DNA of 64,000 nt. Origin: Methylobacterium sp. J-078. GTDB lineage: Bacteria > Pseudomonadota > Alphaproteobacteria > Rhizobiales > Beijerinckiaceae. A model generated the notes under the pieces. The model did no database searches. It was not told where the DNA came from and worked only from the letters and a program-made list of their open reading frames with translations. Shown in pieces: positions 39,605-47,276 of the stretch. The position numbers were made by a program, and so were the translations under genes. Location of the stretch: assembly GCF_022829285.1 (NCBI RefSeq), contig NZ_JAKSYI010000069.1, positions 211,913 to 275,912 of the forward strand. Direction: 5' to 3'. Numbering within the stretch: position 1 is the stretch's first letter; the number at the start of each line of letters is the position of its first letter.

Positions 39605-40171
39605 TCAGTTCCGCGTGCGCTCCGCCGCGGCGATCTCACGGGCGAGGAACGCCGTCATCCGCTGCCAGGACGCGTCGTTGTCACCGCGAAAGTTGAGTTC
39701 CCGCGCGATCCGGGTCTCGCCGGAGGCGGTGTCCACCAACCGGGCGAACATCTGCATGATCAGCGTGCTGCTCTTGTGGACGACGCCCACGAAGGCAAGC
39801 CGTGCTCCGGTCGCGCGCGCCTGCGCCAGGATGCAGGCGGCGTCGGTCTCGGGGCAGGCCTTGGCGAGAGCCTCGGCGGACATTTCGACGACGCCAAGCC
39901 GGCTCGTATGCCCAAGCCGGCTCGCGAGGTCCCGTGCCATGGCGGCGAGGCGCTCGGCATGGGCGACAGATTGATCCTGGGGTTCACCGGAGGTGTCGAG
40001 CAGGCGGATCGGTAGGACGACGAGGTCCGGCCCCGGGACGGGCTGCGCTCGGGCGGGGGTAGGGACCGCGAATCCTACGAGCGCGGCCAGCAGGAGGGCC
40101 GGGCGGACGCGGCGATGGCGGGCGATCTGCAGGATGGCGATCGGTGGAATCGTGGCGATCGGTGGAATCAT
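39605..40171 (-). CDS. Secreted DUF2380-type hypothetical protein
   Basis: 188 residues from the ATG at 40171. A signal peptide (MIPPIATIPPIAIL then RPALLLAALVGFAVPTPARA) precedes a domain with LVVLPIRLLDTSGEPQDQ, RLAAMARDLASRLG and LAQARATGARLAFVGVVHKSSTLI, as in DUF2380-type proteins of Methylobacterium (mixed alpha/beta, similar to TolB-N-like folds). The start lies in a tandem duplication of 18 bases (IPPIAT x2). The function is not known; a possible stress- or lipid-related periplasmic role is speculation. Confidence 0.65.
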   Translation of the reverse strand: MIPPIATIPPIAILQIARHRRVRPALLLAALVGFAVPTPARAQPVPGPDLVVLPIRLLDTSGEPQDQSVAHAERLAAMARDLASRLGHTSRLGVVEMSAEALAKACPETDAACILAQARATGARLAFVGVVHKSSTLIMQMFARLVDTASGETRIARELNFRGDNDASWQRMTAFLAREIAAAERTRN

Positions 40172-40347
40172 GGCGCTGTCCGCTCCTGTGCCGGCCGCGC
40201 ACGCTCCGGTGCGCTTCCCGCCGGCCGCACGATCATGCCGGTCGGACGTGGGCACGGTCTTGCCATTCGGTGCCAGAGAATCGAGCCTTGTCGGGAGGGA
40301 CGGGCCTTGCCCGGGGGACGGACCATCCGGCCAAGGGAGTGGTCGTC

Positions 40348-41337
40348 ATGCGGATCGGCTTGACCAAGGCGCGCTCGATGGGGCCGGTCGCGGAGGCCGT
40401 CGAACGCGGTGGCGGGTCGGTGGCGCGGGTGTTCGCCCGCGCCGACCTGCCCCTTCGACTGATCGAGGAGCCCGACCGGCTCATCCTGCTCTCCGACCAA
40501 CTCCGGATCGTGGAGAGCGCGGCGCGCGAGATCGGCGACGCGGCCCTGCCGGCGCGCCTGTCGCTCGGCGCCGGGGTGGCGAGTCTCGGGCCCTACGGGA
40601 TGAGGGTCTGCGCCTCGGAAAGCCTCGGACTCGCGCTCAATCTCGGCACGGCGCTGATCGTCCGGCACCTCCAGACCGCCACCGCCATGGCGGTCACCGT
40701 CCGGGACGGGCGCGCGCACGTCAGCTACGCGGTGACCGACGCGAGCGCGGTCGGGCGCCAGAAGAACGAGATCCTCGCCCTCGGCTACATCCTCGACGTC
40801 CTGCGCCGCTTCCTCGGCGCCGATTTCGTCCCCGCGGAGGCCAGTGTCTCGGGCGCGATTCTGACAGACCGCGGCGCGATCGAGGCCGCCCTCGGCTGCA
40901 CCCTCAGCCTGCGCAGCGGAGCCGGAATCACCTTCGATGTCCGCCATCTCGCGGCCGCCAACCCGAGCACGACCGCCGGGGGCGATCAGCGCGACACGGC
41001 TCCGGTGCCCGACCCGGCGGATTTCATCCTCTGCATCGGCCACCTGATCCGCCTCGGCCTGCTCGAGGCCCGGCCGCCGATCGACTGGCTGAGCCGACGG
41101 CTCGGCCTGTCGCGCCGCTCGCTCCAGCGCCGCTTCGAGGCCCACGGAACCACCTTCCTGTCCTGCCTGACCTCGGTCCGGACGGAGGAGGCCAAGCGGC
41201 TGCTGGCGACGACGGATCGTCCGATCGGACAGATCGCCCTCGATCTCGGCTACGCGGACCCGGCGCATTTCAGTCGGGCCTTCCAGGACTGGACCGGATG
41301 CCCGCCCAGCGCCTGGCGGCGGGGCGTCCGGCCCTGA
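40348..41337 (+). CDS. AraC-family transcriptional regulator
   Basis: 329 residues. An N-terminal AraC-type ligand-binding domain of the OruR/ArgR-like type (about 20-205) precedes a C-terminal double helix-turn-helix: DWLSRRLGLSRRSLQRRFEAHGTTF and IALDLGYADPAHFSRAFQDWTGCPPSAWR (AraC signature). The effector is unknown. Its TGA (41335-41337) directly abuts the TCA (stop of the convergent kinase), giving TGATCA at the junction. The ATG has GGGAG 10 bases upstream. Confidence 0.9.
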   Translation: MRIGLTKARSMGPVAEAVERGGGSVARVFARADLPLRLIEEPDRLILLSDQLRIVESAAREIGDAALPARLSLGAGVASLGPYGMRVCASESLGLALNLGTALIVRHLQTATAMAVTVRDGRAHVSYAVTDASAVGRQKNEILALGYILDVLRRFLGADFVPAEASVSGAILTDRGAIEAALGCTLSLRSGAGITFDVRHLAAANPSTTAGGDQRDTAPVPDPADFILCIGHLIRLGLLEARPPIDWLSRRLGLSRRSLQRRFEAHGTTFLSCLTSVRTEEAKRLLATTDRPIGQIALDLGYADPAHFSRAFQDWTGCPPSAWRRGVRP

Positions 41338-43311
41338 TCAGCCGTTCGCCTGGAACCCGGCCAGGGGGGCCGCCACGCGGCAGACGAGGCCGGTGGGGGC
41401 GTAGTCGAGACGGATCGTGCCGCCGACGGCGCCGACGAGCCCGCGCTCGATCAACCGAGAGCCGAAGCCCTTGCGCGCGGGCGCCACCACGGGCGGGCCG
41501 TTCGCTTCCGACCAGACCACCCGGACGGACGGGCCTGTGGGCTCCGGGACGAGGCTCCATTCCAGGGAGACGCGGCCGTCGGGGACCGAGAGGGCGCCGT
41601 ACTTGACCGCGTTGGTCGCCAGTTCGTGAAGCATCAGCGCCAGCGACAGTGCGGCCTTCGCGCCGAGGACGATGGGGGGACCGGCGACGTGGAAGCGCCC
41701 GGGCTGGCGGTCGTCGTGGATCGAGAGGGCGCCGCGCATCACGGCCTCCATATCGGCGCTCTCGTGCACGCCGGCGAGTAGGATGTCGTGGGCCTTGCCC
41801 AGGGCGATGAGGCGGGCCGCCAGGGCTTCCTTGGCCGCCTCCATGTCGGTGACGTTGCGCAAGGTCTGCGAGGCGATGGCCTGGACCATCGCCAGGGTGT
41901 TCTTGAGCCGGTGGCTGAGTTCGCGATTCAGGATGCGCTGCTGCTCGTCCGCCTCGATCCGGGTCAGGCCACCCCAGGCCCGCTCGGCCACTTCGCGGGC
42001 GAAGGTGACCTCGCCCGCGCTCCAGTCGCGGGGGACGCGGTCGAGGACGTAGAGGATGCCGACGAGCCGGCCGCGTCTCAGGACCGGCACCTTGATCACC
42101 GCCCGCAGGCCGAGGCGCGCATAGGCCGCCGGATCGTCGACGCCCTCCGGGTTGGCGGCGATGTCGGGCACGCTGAGGACGTCGCCGCGCGTGAGGCGGC
42201 CGACGCTGGCGGCCAGGGGCGAGCGCGCGGCGGCGGGCAGCCCCGCGGCGCCGGGCGCATCGGCCCCTTCGGCGACCCAGTCCGGGGTGATCGAGGCGAT
42301 CTGCCCGCCGGGATCGACCTGGACGTAGCCCGCGCGGACGACGCCGAGGGTGCGGCCCAGGCTCTCGGCCGCTGCCGCCACCACGTCCGCATGGGTGTGC
42401 AGGTCGCGCAGGCGGTCGCTCAGGGTGATCAGCGCCTCGCGGCGGGCATCGGTGCGCTTCTCCTCGGTGATGTCCTCGATCATCGCGGTGGCGTGGACGT
42501 CGCTGCCCAGGCGCTGCGAGACGAGGTTGACCCGGGCCCAGATGATGCGCCCGTCCAGGCGCCGGTAGCGCTTCTCAAGGCGCAGTTGCAGGGTCTCGCC
42601 GGAGGCCAGGCGCGCGTGCAGGGCCTCCCGGTCGGGATCGTCCTCGGGGGGCGTCCAGCGGGCGAGGGAATGGGCGAGGATCTCGGATTCCGGCGCGCCC
42701 CAGATCTCGCACAGCTTGGCGTTGACCGCGAAGGCCCGCACGCTGCGGGGATCGAACTGGACGATGCCGATATTGGCGCCCTGGAACACCGCCCGGAACT
42801 GGGCGGCGGCCCGGTTGCGCTCCGTCAGGTCGAGCATGGCGCCGACCATCCGCACGGCCACGCCGGAGGCATCGCGAACGAGGTGGCCCCGGTCGAGCAC
42901 GTCGGCATAGGTGCCGTCGGCCCGCAGGAAGCGGTACTCCTGGCTCCAGGCGTCGCCGCTGCCGGCGATCGCCCCGTGGAGGCCGGCCTCGACGCCGGCG
43001 CGGTCCTCCGGATGGAGGCGGGCGCGCCACCAGGCGTCGGTGGGCTCGATCGCGTCGGGCGCCCAGCCGTAGGCGGTGGTCAGGCCCCCGTTCCGCAGCA
43101 CGGTGCCGGTGACGAGGTCCCAGTCCCAGATCGCGTCGTTGGTCGCCCGCGCGGCCAGGCGGTAGCGCTCCTCGACGGCGCGCGGGAGTCGGACCTCCTC
43201 CACCGGGGCGATCTCGCCGCAGGCCGGGGCGCCGGGGCGGCCGGGCTTCGCATCCGGACCGGACCCGTCCTGCGGCGTGCCGGGCGGCCTCTCTGCGGCG
43301 GGCGTCGTCAT
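41338..43311 (-). CDS. Soluble PAS-PAS-GAF HWE-family histidine kinase
   Basis: 657 residues, no membrane helix. An unstructured N-terminal 45 residues, two PAS/PAC units (about 55-180 and 185-310; MLDLTERN and MIEDITEEKR close them), a GAF domain (about 315-450) and an HWE/HisKA_2 kinase core with phospho-His467 in NRELSHRLKNTLAMVQAIASQ and the N box MLHELATNAVKYGALS. HWE kinases, common in Hyphomicrobiales, phosphorylate response regulators in light, redox and general stress pathways. GAF plus PAS suggests small-molecule or redox sensing. Two tiny overlapping frames lead into its ATG. No cognate response regulator is next to it. Confidence 0.9.
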   Translation of the reverse strand: MTTPAAERPPGTPQDGSGPDAKPGRPGAPACGEIAPVEEVRLPRAVEERYRLAARATNDAIWDWDLVTGTVLRNGGLTTAYGWAPDAIEPTDAWWRARLHPEDRAGVEAGLHGAIAGSGDAWSQEYRFLRADGTYADVLDRGHLVRDASGVAVRMVGAMLDLTERNRAAAQFRAVFQGANIGIVQFDPRSVRAFAVNAKLCEIWGAPESEILAHSLARWTPPEDDPDREALHARLASGETLQLRLEKRYRRLDGRIIWARVNLVSQRLGSDVHATAMIEDITEEKRTDARREALITLSDRLRDLHTHADVVAAAAESLGRTLGVVRAGYVQVDPGGQIASITPDWVAEGADAPGAAGLPAAARSPLAASVGRLTRGDVLSVPDIAANPEGVDDPAAYARLGLRAVIKVPVLRRGRLVGILYVLDRVPRDWSAGEVTFAREVAERAWGGLTRIEADEQQRILNRELSHRLKNTLAMVQAIASQTLRNVTDMEAAKEALAARLIALGKAHDILLAGVHESADMEAVMRGALSIHDDRQPGRFHVAGPPIVLGAKAALSLALMLHELATNAVKYGALSVPDGRVSLEWSLVPEPTGPSVRVVWSEANGPPVVAPARKGFGSRLIERGLVGAVGGTIRLDYAPTGLVCRVAAPLAGFQANG

Positions 43312-43339
43312 GGAGGGGGCGTCATGGAGGCGGCGTCAT
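43309..43339 (-). promoter_or_regulatory. Two coupled mini-frames (MTPPP) before kinase start
   Basis: On the minus strand, ATGACGCCGCCTCC and ATGACGCCCCCTCC (14 bases each) sit in tandem and run into the kinase ATG. Each encodes Met-Thr-Pro-Pro-Pro and stops at a TGA that overlaps the next ATG (ATGA). The third ATG of the series (43311) is the kinase start. Poly-Pro codons in a short frame could slow ribosomes. Whether they are translated is unknown; a simple duplication of the start context is the alternative. Confidence 0.45.
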
Positions 43340-43389
43340 GGCGGGTGTCGATAAGTCCGGTCTCGGGGTCGGGCGGGGCGGGTCGGCGT

Positions 43390-44217
43390 TCAAGCGGGCT
43401 CGGGGGTGGCCAGCACCCGGGGATCCTGCGGGCCGGGCCGGCCGGACGGCGGCTCGACCGCGAGGAGCAGGCCGTCGGCCCCGTAGATCGCCCCGAGGAC
43501 CGCCTCGTAGTGGCGCCGGACGACCCCGTGGCACTCGCAGGCCGCCGCCTCCGCCTGGGGCCGGCTGCGCATGGTGATGCGCCCGCGCCCGACCTCGATC
43601 AGGCCCTGGCGGCTCAGGGTGCGCAGGATGCGGGTGAGGTAGGTGCGCTGGACGCCGAGCATCGCGGCGAGCAGTTCCTGCGTCACCGGCAGGGATTCGG
43701 TCCCGATCCGGTCCTGCAGGGTCAGGAGCCAGCGCAGGCAGCGCGCCTCGATGGGGTGCAGCGCGTTGCAGGCCACGGATTGCAGCACCTGGGCCAGCAG
43801 GCAGTCGGCGTAACGGGTGAAGAGGTTGCGCAGGGCCGGCGAGCGGGCCTTGGCATCCTGCAGACGGCCCGCGTCGAGGCGCAGGACCGGGCCGCCGATC
43901 TGCACCGCCGCATGGGTCGAGGCCGGCAGGAAGCCACTGCTGACGATGCCCCCGACGGCACCCTCGCGACCGACGGTGGCGGTCTCGGCGCCGCGCCCGT
44001 CGCGCATGACCACCATCAGGCTGACCACGGTCTGGTCGCAGGGAAACGCGATCGTCTTCACGGACGCACCGACCTCGAACAGGGTCTCGCCGCGTTCGCA
44101 GACGACGTATTCGAGGTGGGGATCGAGCAGGGCCCGGTCCTCGGGCCGCAGGCCGTCGAGGAGGAGGTTGCCCGGAACGGGGATGATTCGGGACGAGGCG
44201 GTGTTGCGGGTCGACAT
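43390..44217 (-). CDS. Crp/Fnr-family transcriptional regulator
   Basis: 275 residues from ATG 44217; an upstream in-frame ATG at 44316 would add 33. A cyclic-nucleotide-binding-like domain (PGNLLLDGLRPEDRALL to LRLDAG) is followed by the winged helix: PVTQELLAAMLGVQRTYLTRILRTLSRQGLIEVGRGRITM. No Fnr-type cysteine cluster is apparent. It may sit in one transcript with the kinase 78 bases downstream. Its target genes are unknown. Confidence 0.88.
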   Translation of the reverse strand: MSTRNTASSRIIPVPGNLLLDGLRPEDRALLDPHLEYVVCERGETLFEVGASVKTIAFPCDQTVVSLMVVMRDGRGAETATVGREGAVGGIVSSGFLPASTHAAVQIGGPVLRLDAGRLQDAKARSPALRNLFTRYADCLLAQVLQSVACNALHPIEARCLRWLLTLQDRIGTESLPVTQELLAAMLGVQRTYLTRILRTLSRQGLIEVGRGRITMRSRPQAEAAACECHGVVRRHYEAVLGAIYGADGLLLAVEPPSGRPGPQDPRVLATPEPA

Positions 44218-44450
44218 CGAACCCCGCACCGGATCCGAACCTTCAGGGGAGATCGAAGCGCGAGCCGGATCGTCCGTCAAATCTTGGGCCGAAGCCATGG
44301 AGCGCGCCGCGTTCACCGTCTGTCTCTTCGGCCTCTAGCGCATCGCCCGCGCGGCCGTCTGTCTACAAGTAGACATAAGTGAGACAATTCCGTCCTTTTG
44401 ATGGGAAGTCTTGGTGACGGGATGTCTTCGGCGGAAGAGCGAGGGCTGGC

Positions 44451-44699
44451 TCAAGCCTGCCCGGCCTCGTCGCCCTCGCCGATGCAGTCCAGGGCACGCT
44501 CCACGGCGGTGACCGCGTCGAGGAGGTTCTGGACCGTGCGCTCGACCTCTCGGGCCGGGCGGCCCATCGCGGCGGCCCGGGCGCTCACCGCCTCCAGCTG
44601 CTCCAGGAGCGCGAAGAGGTCGTCGGCGACCGCCACCACGTCGGTGACCACGACCGCCGGGGCGGAGGGGCGTCGAAGGAAGGGGACTACGTTGCTCAT
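44451..44699 (-). CDS. Hypothetical small protein, helical
   Basis: 82 residues from ATG 44699 (MSNVVPFLRRPSAPAVVV), largely helical with heptad-like Leu/Ala spacing (LFALLEQLEAVSARAAAMGRP, TVQNLLDAVTAVERALD). An ATG 20 codons further upstream is possible. No family is recognised. It is acidic and could be a small coiled-coil regulator. It lies between the Crp gene and the lipoprotein gene, with independent orientation. Moderate confidence that it is a real gene. Confidence 0.5.
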   Translation of the reverse strand: MSNVVPFLRRPSAPAVVVTDVVAVADDLFALLEQLEAVSARAAAMGRPAREVERTVQNLLDAVTAVERALDCIGEGDEAGQA

Positions 44700-44924
44700 T
44701 GGCCCCATGTGTCGCGTGTTCGCCGCAAAAGCGCCAGCCTGCGGGCCGTCGGATTCCACATCTTCGGCCCCCTGAGGCCGCTTGCCTGCCAGGGTGGTGA
44801 GCGCATTCGTGGCGCGGTGACATCACTCCGCCAGGAACCGGCGACGATTCGTTAGCCTTGCGCTTGACGCGCGCAGGACGTCGGCAGCACCACGGGTCCA
44901 CTCGCGACACCAGGAAACCAGCCG

Positions 44925-45140
44925 ATGCGCCTTGCCCCCCTCGTCCTCGCCGCCGCCCTCCTCGGCGGTCTCTGCGCCTGCAACAGCGACAGCCCGAGCG
45001 GTCGCAGCGGCGTCTCCGACGCCTTCGACACCAGCAACTACCGTCGCTCCAACGATACAAACGGCACCCAGACCCGCCGCGACGTGAACCGCCAGTACAC
45101 CCAGCCCTCGATGCCCTCGATCGCGAATCGCGGGAACTGA
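44925..45140 (+). CDS. Small lipoprotein
   Basis: 71 residues. A lipoprotein signal peptide with lipobox-like LGGLCAC (candidate acylated Cys19) precedes a short Ser/Asn/Gln-rich tail (SDSPSGRSGVSDAFDTSNY, then DVNRQYTQPSMPSIANRGN). Such tiny envelope lipoproteins are common and uncharacterised; there is no recognisable domain. It is expressed from its own promoter region (44700-44924), in which I see no other gene. Confidence 0.7.
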   Translation: MRLAPLVLAAALLGGLCACNSDSPSGRSGVSDAFDTSNYRRSNDTNGTQTRRDVNRQYTQPSMPSIANRGN

Positions 45141-45218
45141 GGCGAACCGAACGCCCCGGGCTTTTCAAACCCCGGCCCCACGCCGCCACGGCGGCGGCGG
45201 GAGCCGGACTTCGTTCCG

Positions 45219-46025
45219 TCAGGCTTCGGCGCCCTCCGGCTCCTCGGCCTCCTCATCCGGATCGCCGGCCTCCGCGCCTGGACCGTCCGCCCCATCATCC
45301 GGATCAGACGGTTGGGCGAGCGGCCGGAGGAATGACCGGTGGACATGCCCGTCGACGAGCCCGTCGCCCTCGACGTCGATGCGCGCCCAGTCTTCGCGGT
45401 TTCCGTCGAAGGCCATCACGGTCACCACTGTTCCGGTCGCGATCGCGCTCAGGATCGGGAAGTCGAGCCCCGGCCCCGCCCGAAGCTTGAGACTGCCGCG
45501 CGCGACCACGCGAAACTGACCGATTTCCGCCGCGACAGCGCGTCCCCGCGGGGCGGGCGCTGATGATTGCCACCCCTTCTGGGCGGCCTTACGCAGCCAA
45601 TCCGGCGCGTTGGCGGAAGCGCCACCGGCCCCCCAGACCAGTCGGGACGTATCCCGCGGCGACGTGCCGAAGCCGACATGGAGCGTCGTCGAGCCCATGT
45701 AATCGACGCCCGCACCAATGCCGGTCGCCCCGTGGGCGGCCGCGGCCGTGACGAAATCCGCCACGCTGGACCGATCGCTCGCCTTCGTGAAATCGAGGGC
45801 CCGGTGCCCGTCGACGAGTAGCTGAAGGTCGGCGGCATAGCCGTCGTCGTGCCGCGTCGATCCCGTGCGCTTGCGACACGTGCCCTTCGGGCACTGTCCG
45901 CCGGAGGTCACGCGAACGATCTGGATGCCGGCCGCATCCGCGGCCTTGATCAGCACCGCCTTCAGCGTCGGATGGATCGGCAAGTCCCTGATCTTGCCCT
46001 TCGTGTCTTCCCGTACGATCGCCAT
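45219..46025 (-). CDS. Peptidase M15-like and SH3-domain protein
   Basis: 268 residues. The N-terminal half has an M15/D-Ala-D-Ala-peptidase-like zinc motif set: STRHDDGYAADLQLLVDG (pattern SxHxxGxAxDL) and, later, TTLHVGFG (third ligand histidine). A bacterial SH3 domain follows: FRVVARGSLKLRAGPGLDFPILSAIATGTVVTVM, with DWARIDVEGDGLVDGHVHRSFL. It ends in an acidic Asp/Glu/Pro-rich tail. No clear signal peptide is seen from ATG 46025. Endolysin-like peptidoglycan binding or cleavage is the likely role. It could be a solitary phage- or tailocin-derived gene, since no phage genes surround it. Confidence 0.7.
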   Translation of the reverse strand: MAIVREDTKGKIRDLPIHPTLKAVLIKAADAAGIQIVRVTSGGQCPKGTCRKRTGSTRHDDGYAADLQLLVDGHRALDFTKASDRSSVADFVTAAAAHGATGIGAGVDYMGSTTLHVGFGTSPRDTSRLVWGAGGASANAPDWLRKAAQKGWQSSAPAPRGRAVAAEIGQFRVVARGSLKLRAGPGLDFPILSAIATGTVVTVMAFDGNREDWARIDVEGDGLVDGHVHRSFLRPLAQPSDPDDGADGPGAEAGDPDEEAEEPEGAEA

Positions 46026-46098
46026 AACCACCCTCACAACTAAACCAGAGCGATGATCAGACAACCTCAAGTTATATTCAAGGGCTTCGGTGGCTCCC

Positions 46099-47172
46099 TC
46101 AGTTCTTCGCAAGCGCGTCCGCGAAGGCGATCATCCGGTTGCGGGCATAGGTCGGCAGGCCGGCGCTGATCGAGGTACCGGTGTTGAAGGACGAGTTGCC
46201 CATCAGCACCTGGGCCGGCAACAGGTTCTTGAGCACCGGCACGCGGGCGTATTCCTGCTTGCGGTCGAGGACATCGGCCTTGATCGCGAGCGCCATGTAG
46301 GTGGTCACCACGGTCTTGGTCGGATCGCCCGGCATGGGCTGGAACACCGCCAGGAACTTGCCGAAGCGCAGGATCTGGTTGACCCAGAAGATCGTCTGCT
46401 CCAGCCCGCCGGTCACCGGGGTGTCGATCTTCGTGAGATTGCCGAGCGCGGCGATCTCCGCCGGGGGCAGGGTGCGCAACTCGCTCTGGAACGCGACGAA
46501 CTCGGCGATCTTCTTCGTGGCCCCGTCCTCCAGACGGTTGGCGAGCTTCACGCCGAGCGGCAGCTTGCCCTCGAGGTCGTAGCGCGATTCGATGCAGGTG
46601 GTGCCGGCCTCGCACCAGGGCCGGTCCGGCCGCTTGGCGAAGGCGGCGGCCGGGTCCTTGTTCGGCGTCGCATCGGTGGGGTTGAGTGCCTTGTGCTTGA
46701 TCACCGGGTCCATCTTGGCCACGAAGCCGAGGGTGGCGTAGGCGGAAAGATCGATGCGCTCCGGGGCCTTGGCCACCACGAAGCGCCCCTGCGCCACGTA
46801 GACCTTGAGGGTCTCGTGCCGGCGCTTGGCGACCCCGTTCAGGGTCTGCACGTAGTCGGGCTCGGTATAGGCCGGGTGAGGCGCCAGCGCCGCGCGCTCG
46901 CCGGGGCGGAGCTTGCCCCAGTCGAGGTAGGGCACGAGGCCGCTCTCGGGCTTGGCCGGATCGTCGCGGTGGTCGGTGAACAGGATGGTGCCGGGCTTCA
47001 GCCCCGCCACGCTCGCCGCCTCGATGGCGGGCACGTCCTTGATCCGCTCCGAGAGGGCGGGGGTCACGGGGGGCTGCTGCTTCATGCCCTCCTGGGCGTC
47101 GGCGGGTCGCGGGCCGGCTTGCGCCGTCAGAGCCAGGGCGAGGAGGAGGGTGGCCGGAACTTGGCTGTGCAC
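46099..47172 (-). CDS. Conserved secreted protein of unknown function
   Basis: 357 residues from a GTG at 47172 (signal peptide ATLLLALALTAQAGPRPADA). No domain is recognised. The mature part has long polar stretches, e.g. SERIKDVPAIEAASVAGLKPGTILFTDHRDD and KTVVTTYMALAIKADVLDRKQEYARVPVL. Two Cys (PWCEAGTTCIES) are close enough to form a disulphide. It is followed downstream, after 73 bases, by the M15/SH3 gene on the same strand. The penicillin-binding protein gene ends 105 bases upstream. A periplasmic envelope role would fit the context but is not shown. Confidence 0.6.
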   Translation of the reverse strand: MHSQVPATLLLALALTAQAGPRPADAQEGMKQQPPVTPALSERIKDVPAIEAASVAGLKPGTILFTDHRDDPAKPESGLVPYLDWGKLRPGERAALAPHPAYTEPDYVQTLNGVAKRRHETLKVYVAQGRFVVAKAPERIDLSAYATLGFVAKMDPVIKHKALNPTDATPNKDPAAAFAKRPDRPWCEAGTTCIESRYDLEGKLPLGVKLANRLEDGATKKIAEFVAFQSELRTLPPAEIAALGNLTKIDTPVTGGLEQTIFWVNQILRFGKFLAVFQPMPGDPTKTVVTTYMALAIKADVLDRKQEYARVPVLKNLLPAQVLMGNSSFNTGTSISAGLPTYARNRMIAFADALAKN

Positions 47173-47276
47173 GTCGGGGCCTCGGGGGTCAGGAGCGGGG
47201 CGCGTCACGGAACGCCCGGTCGCGGGCGGCTCACACTCCGCGCACGGCGGCGCGGCGGGCGTTTCGGGAGGGACAC

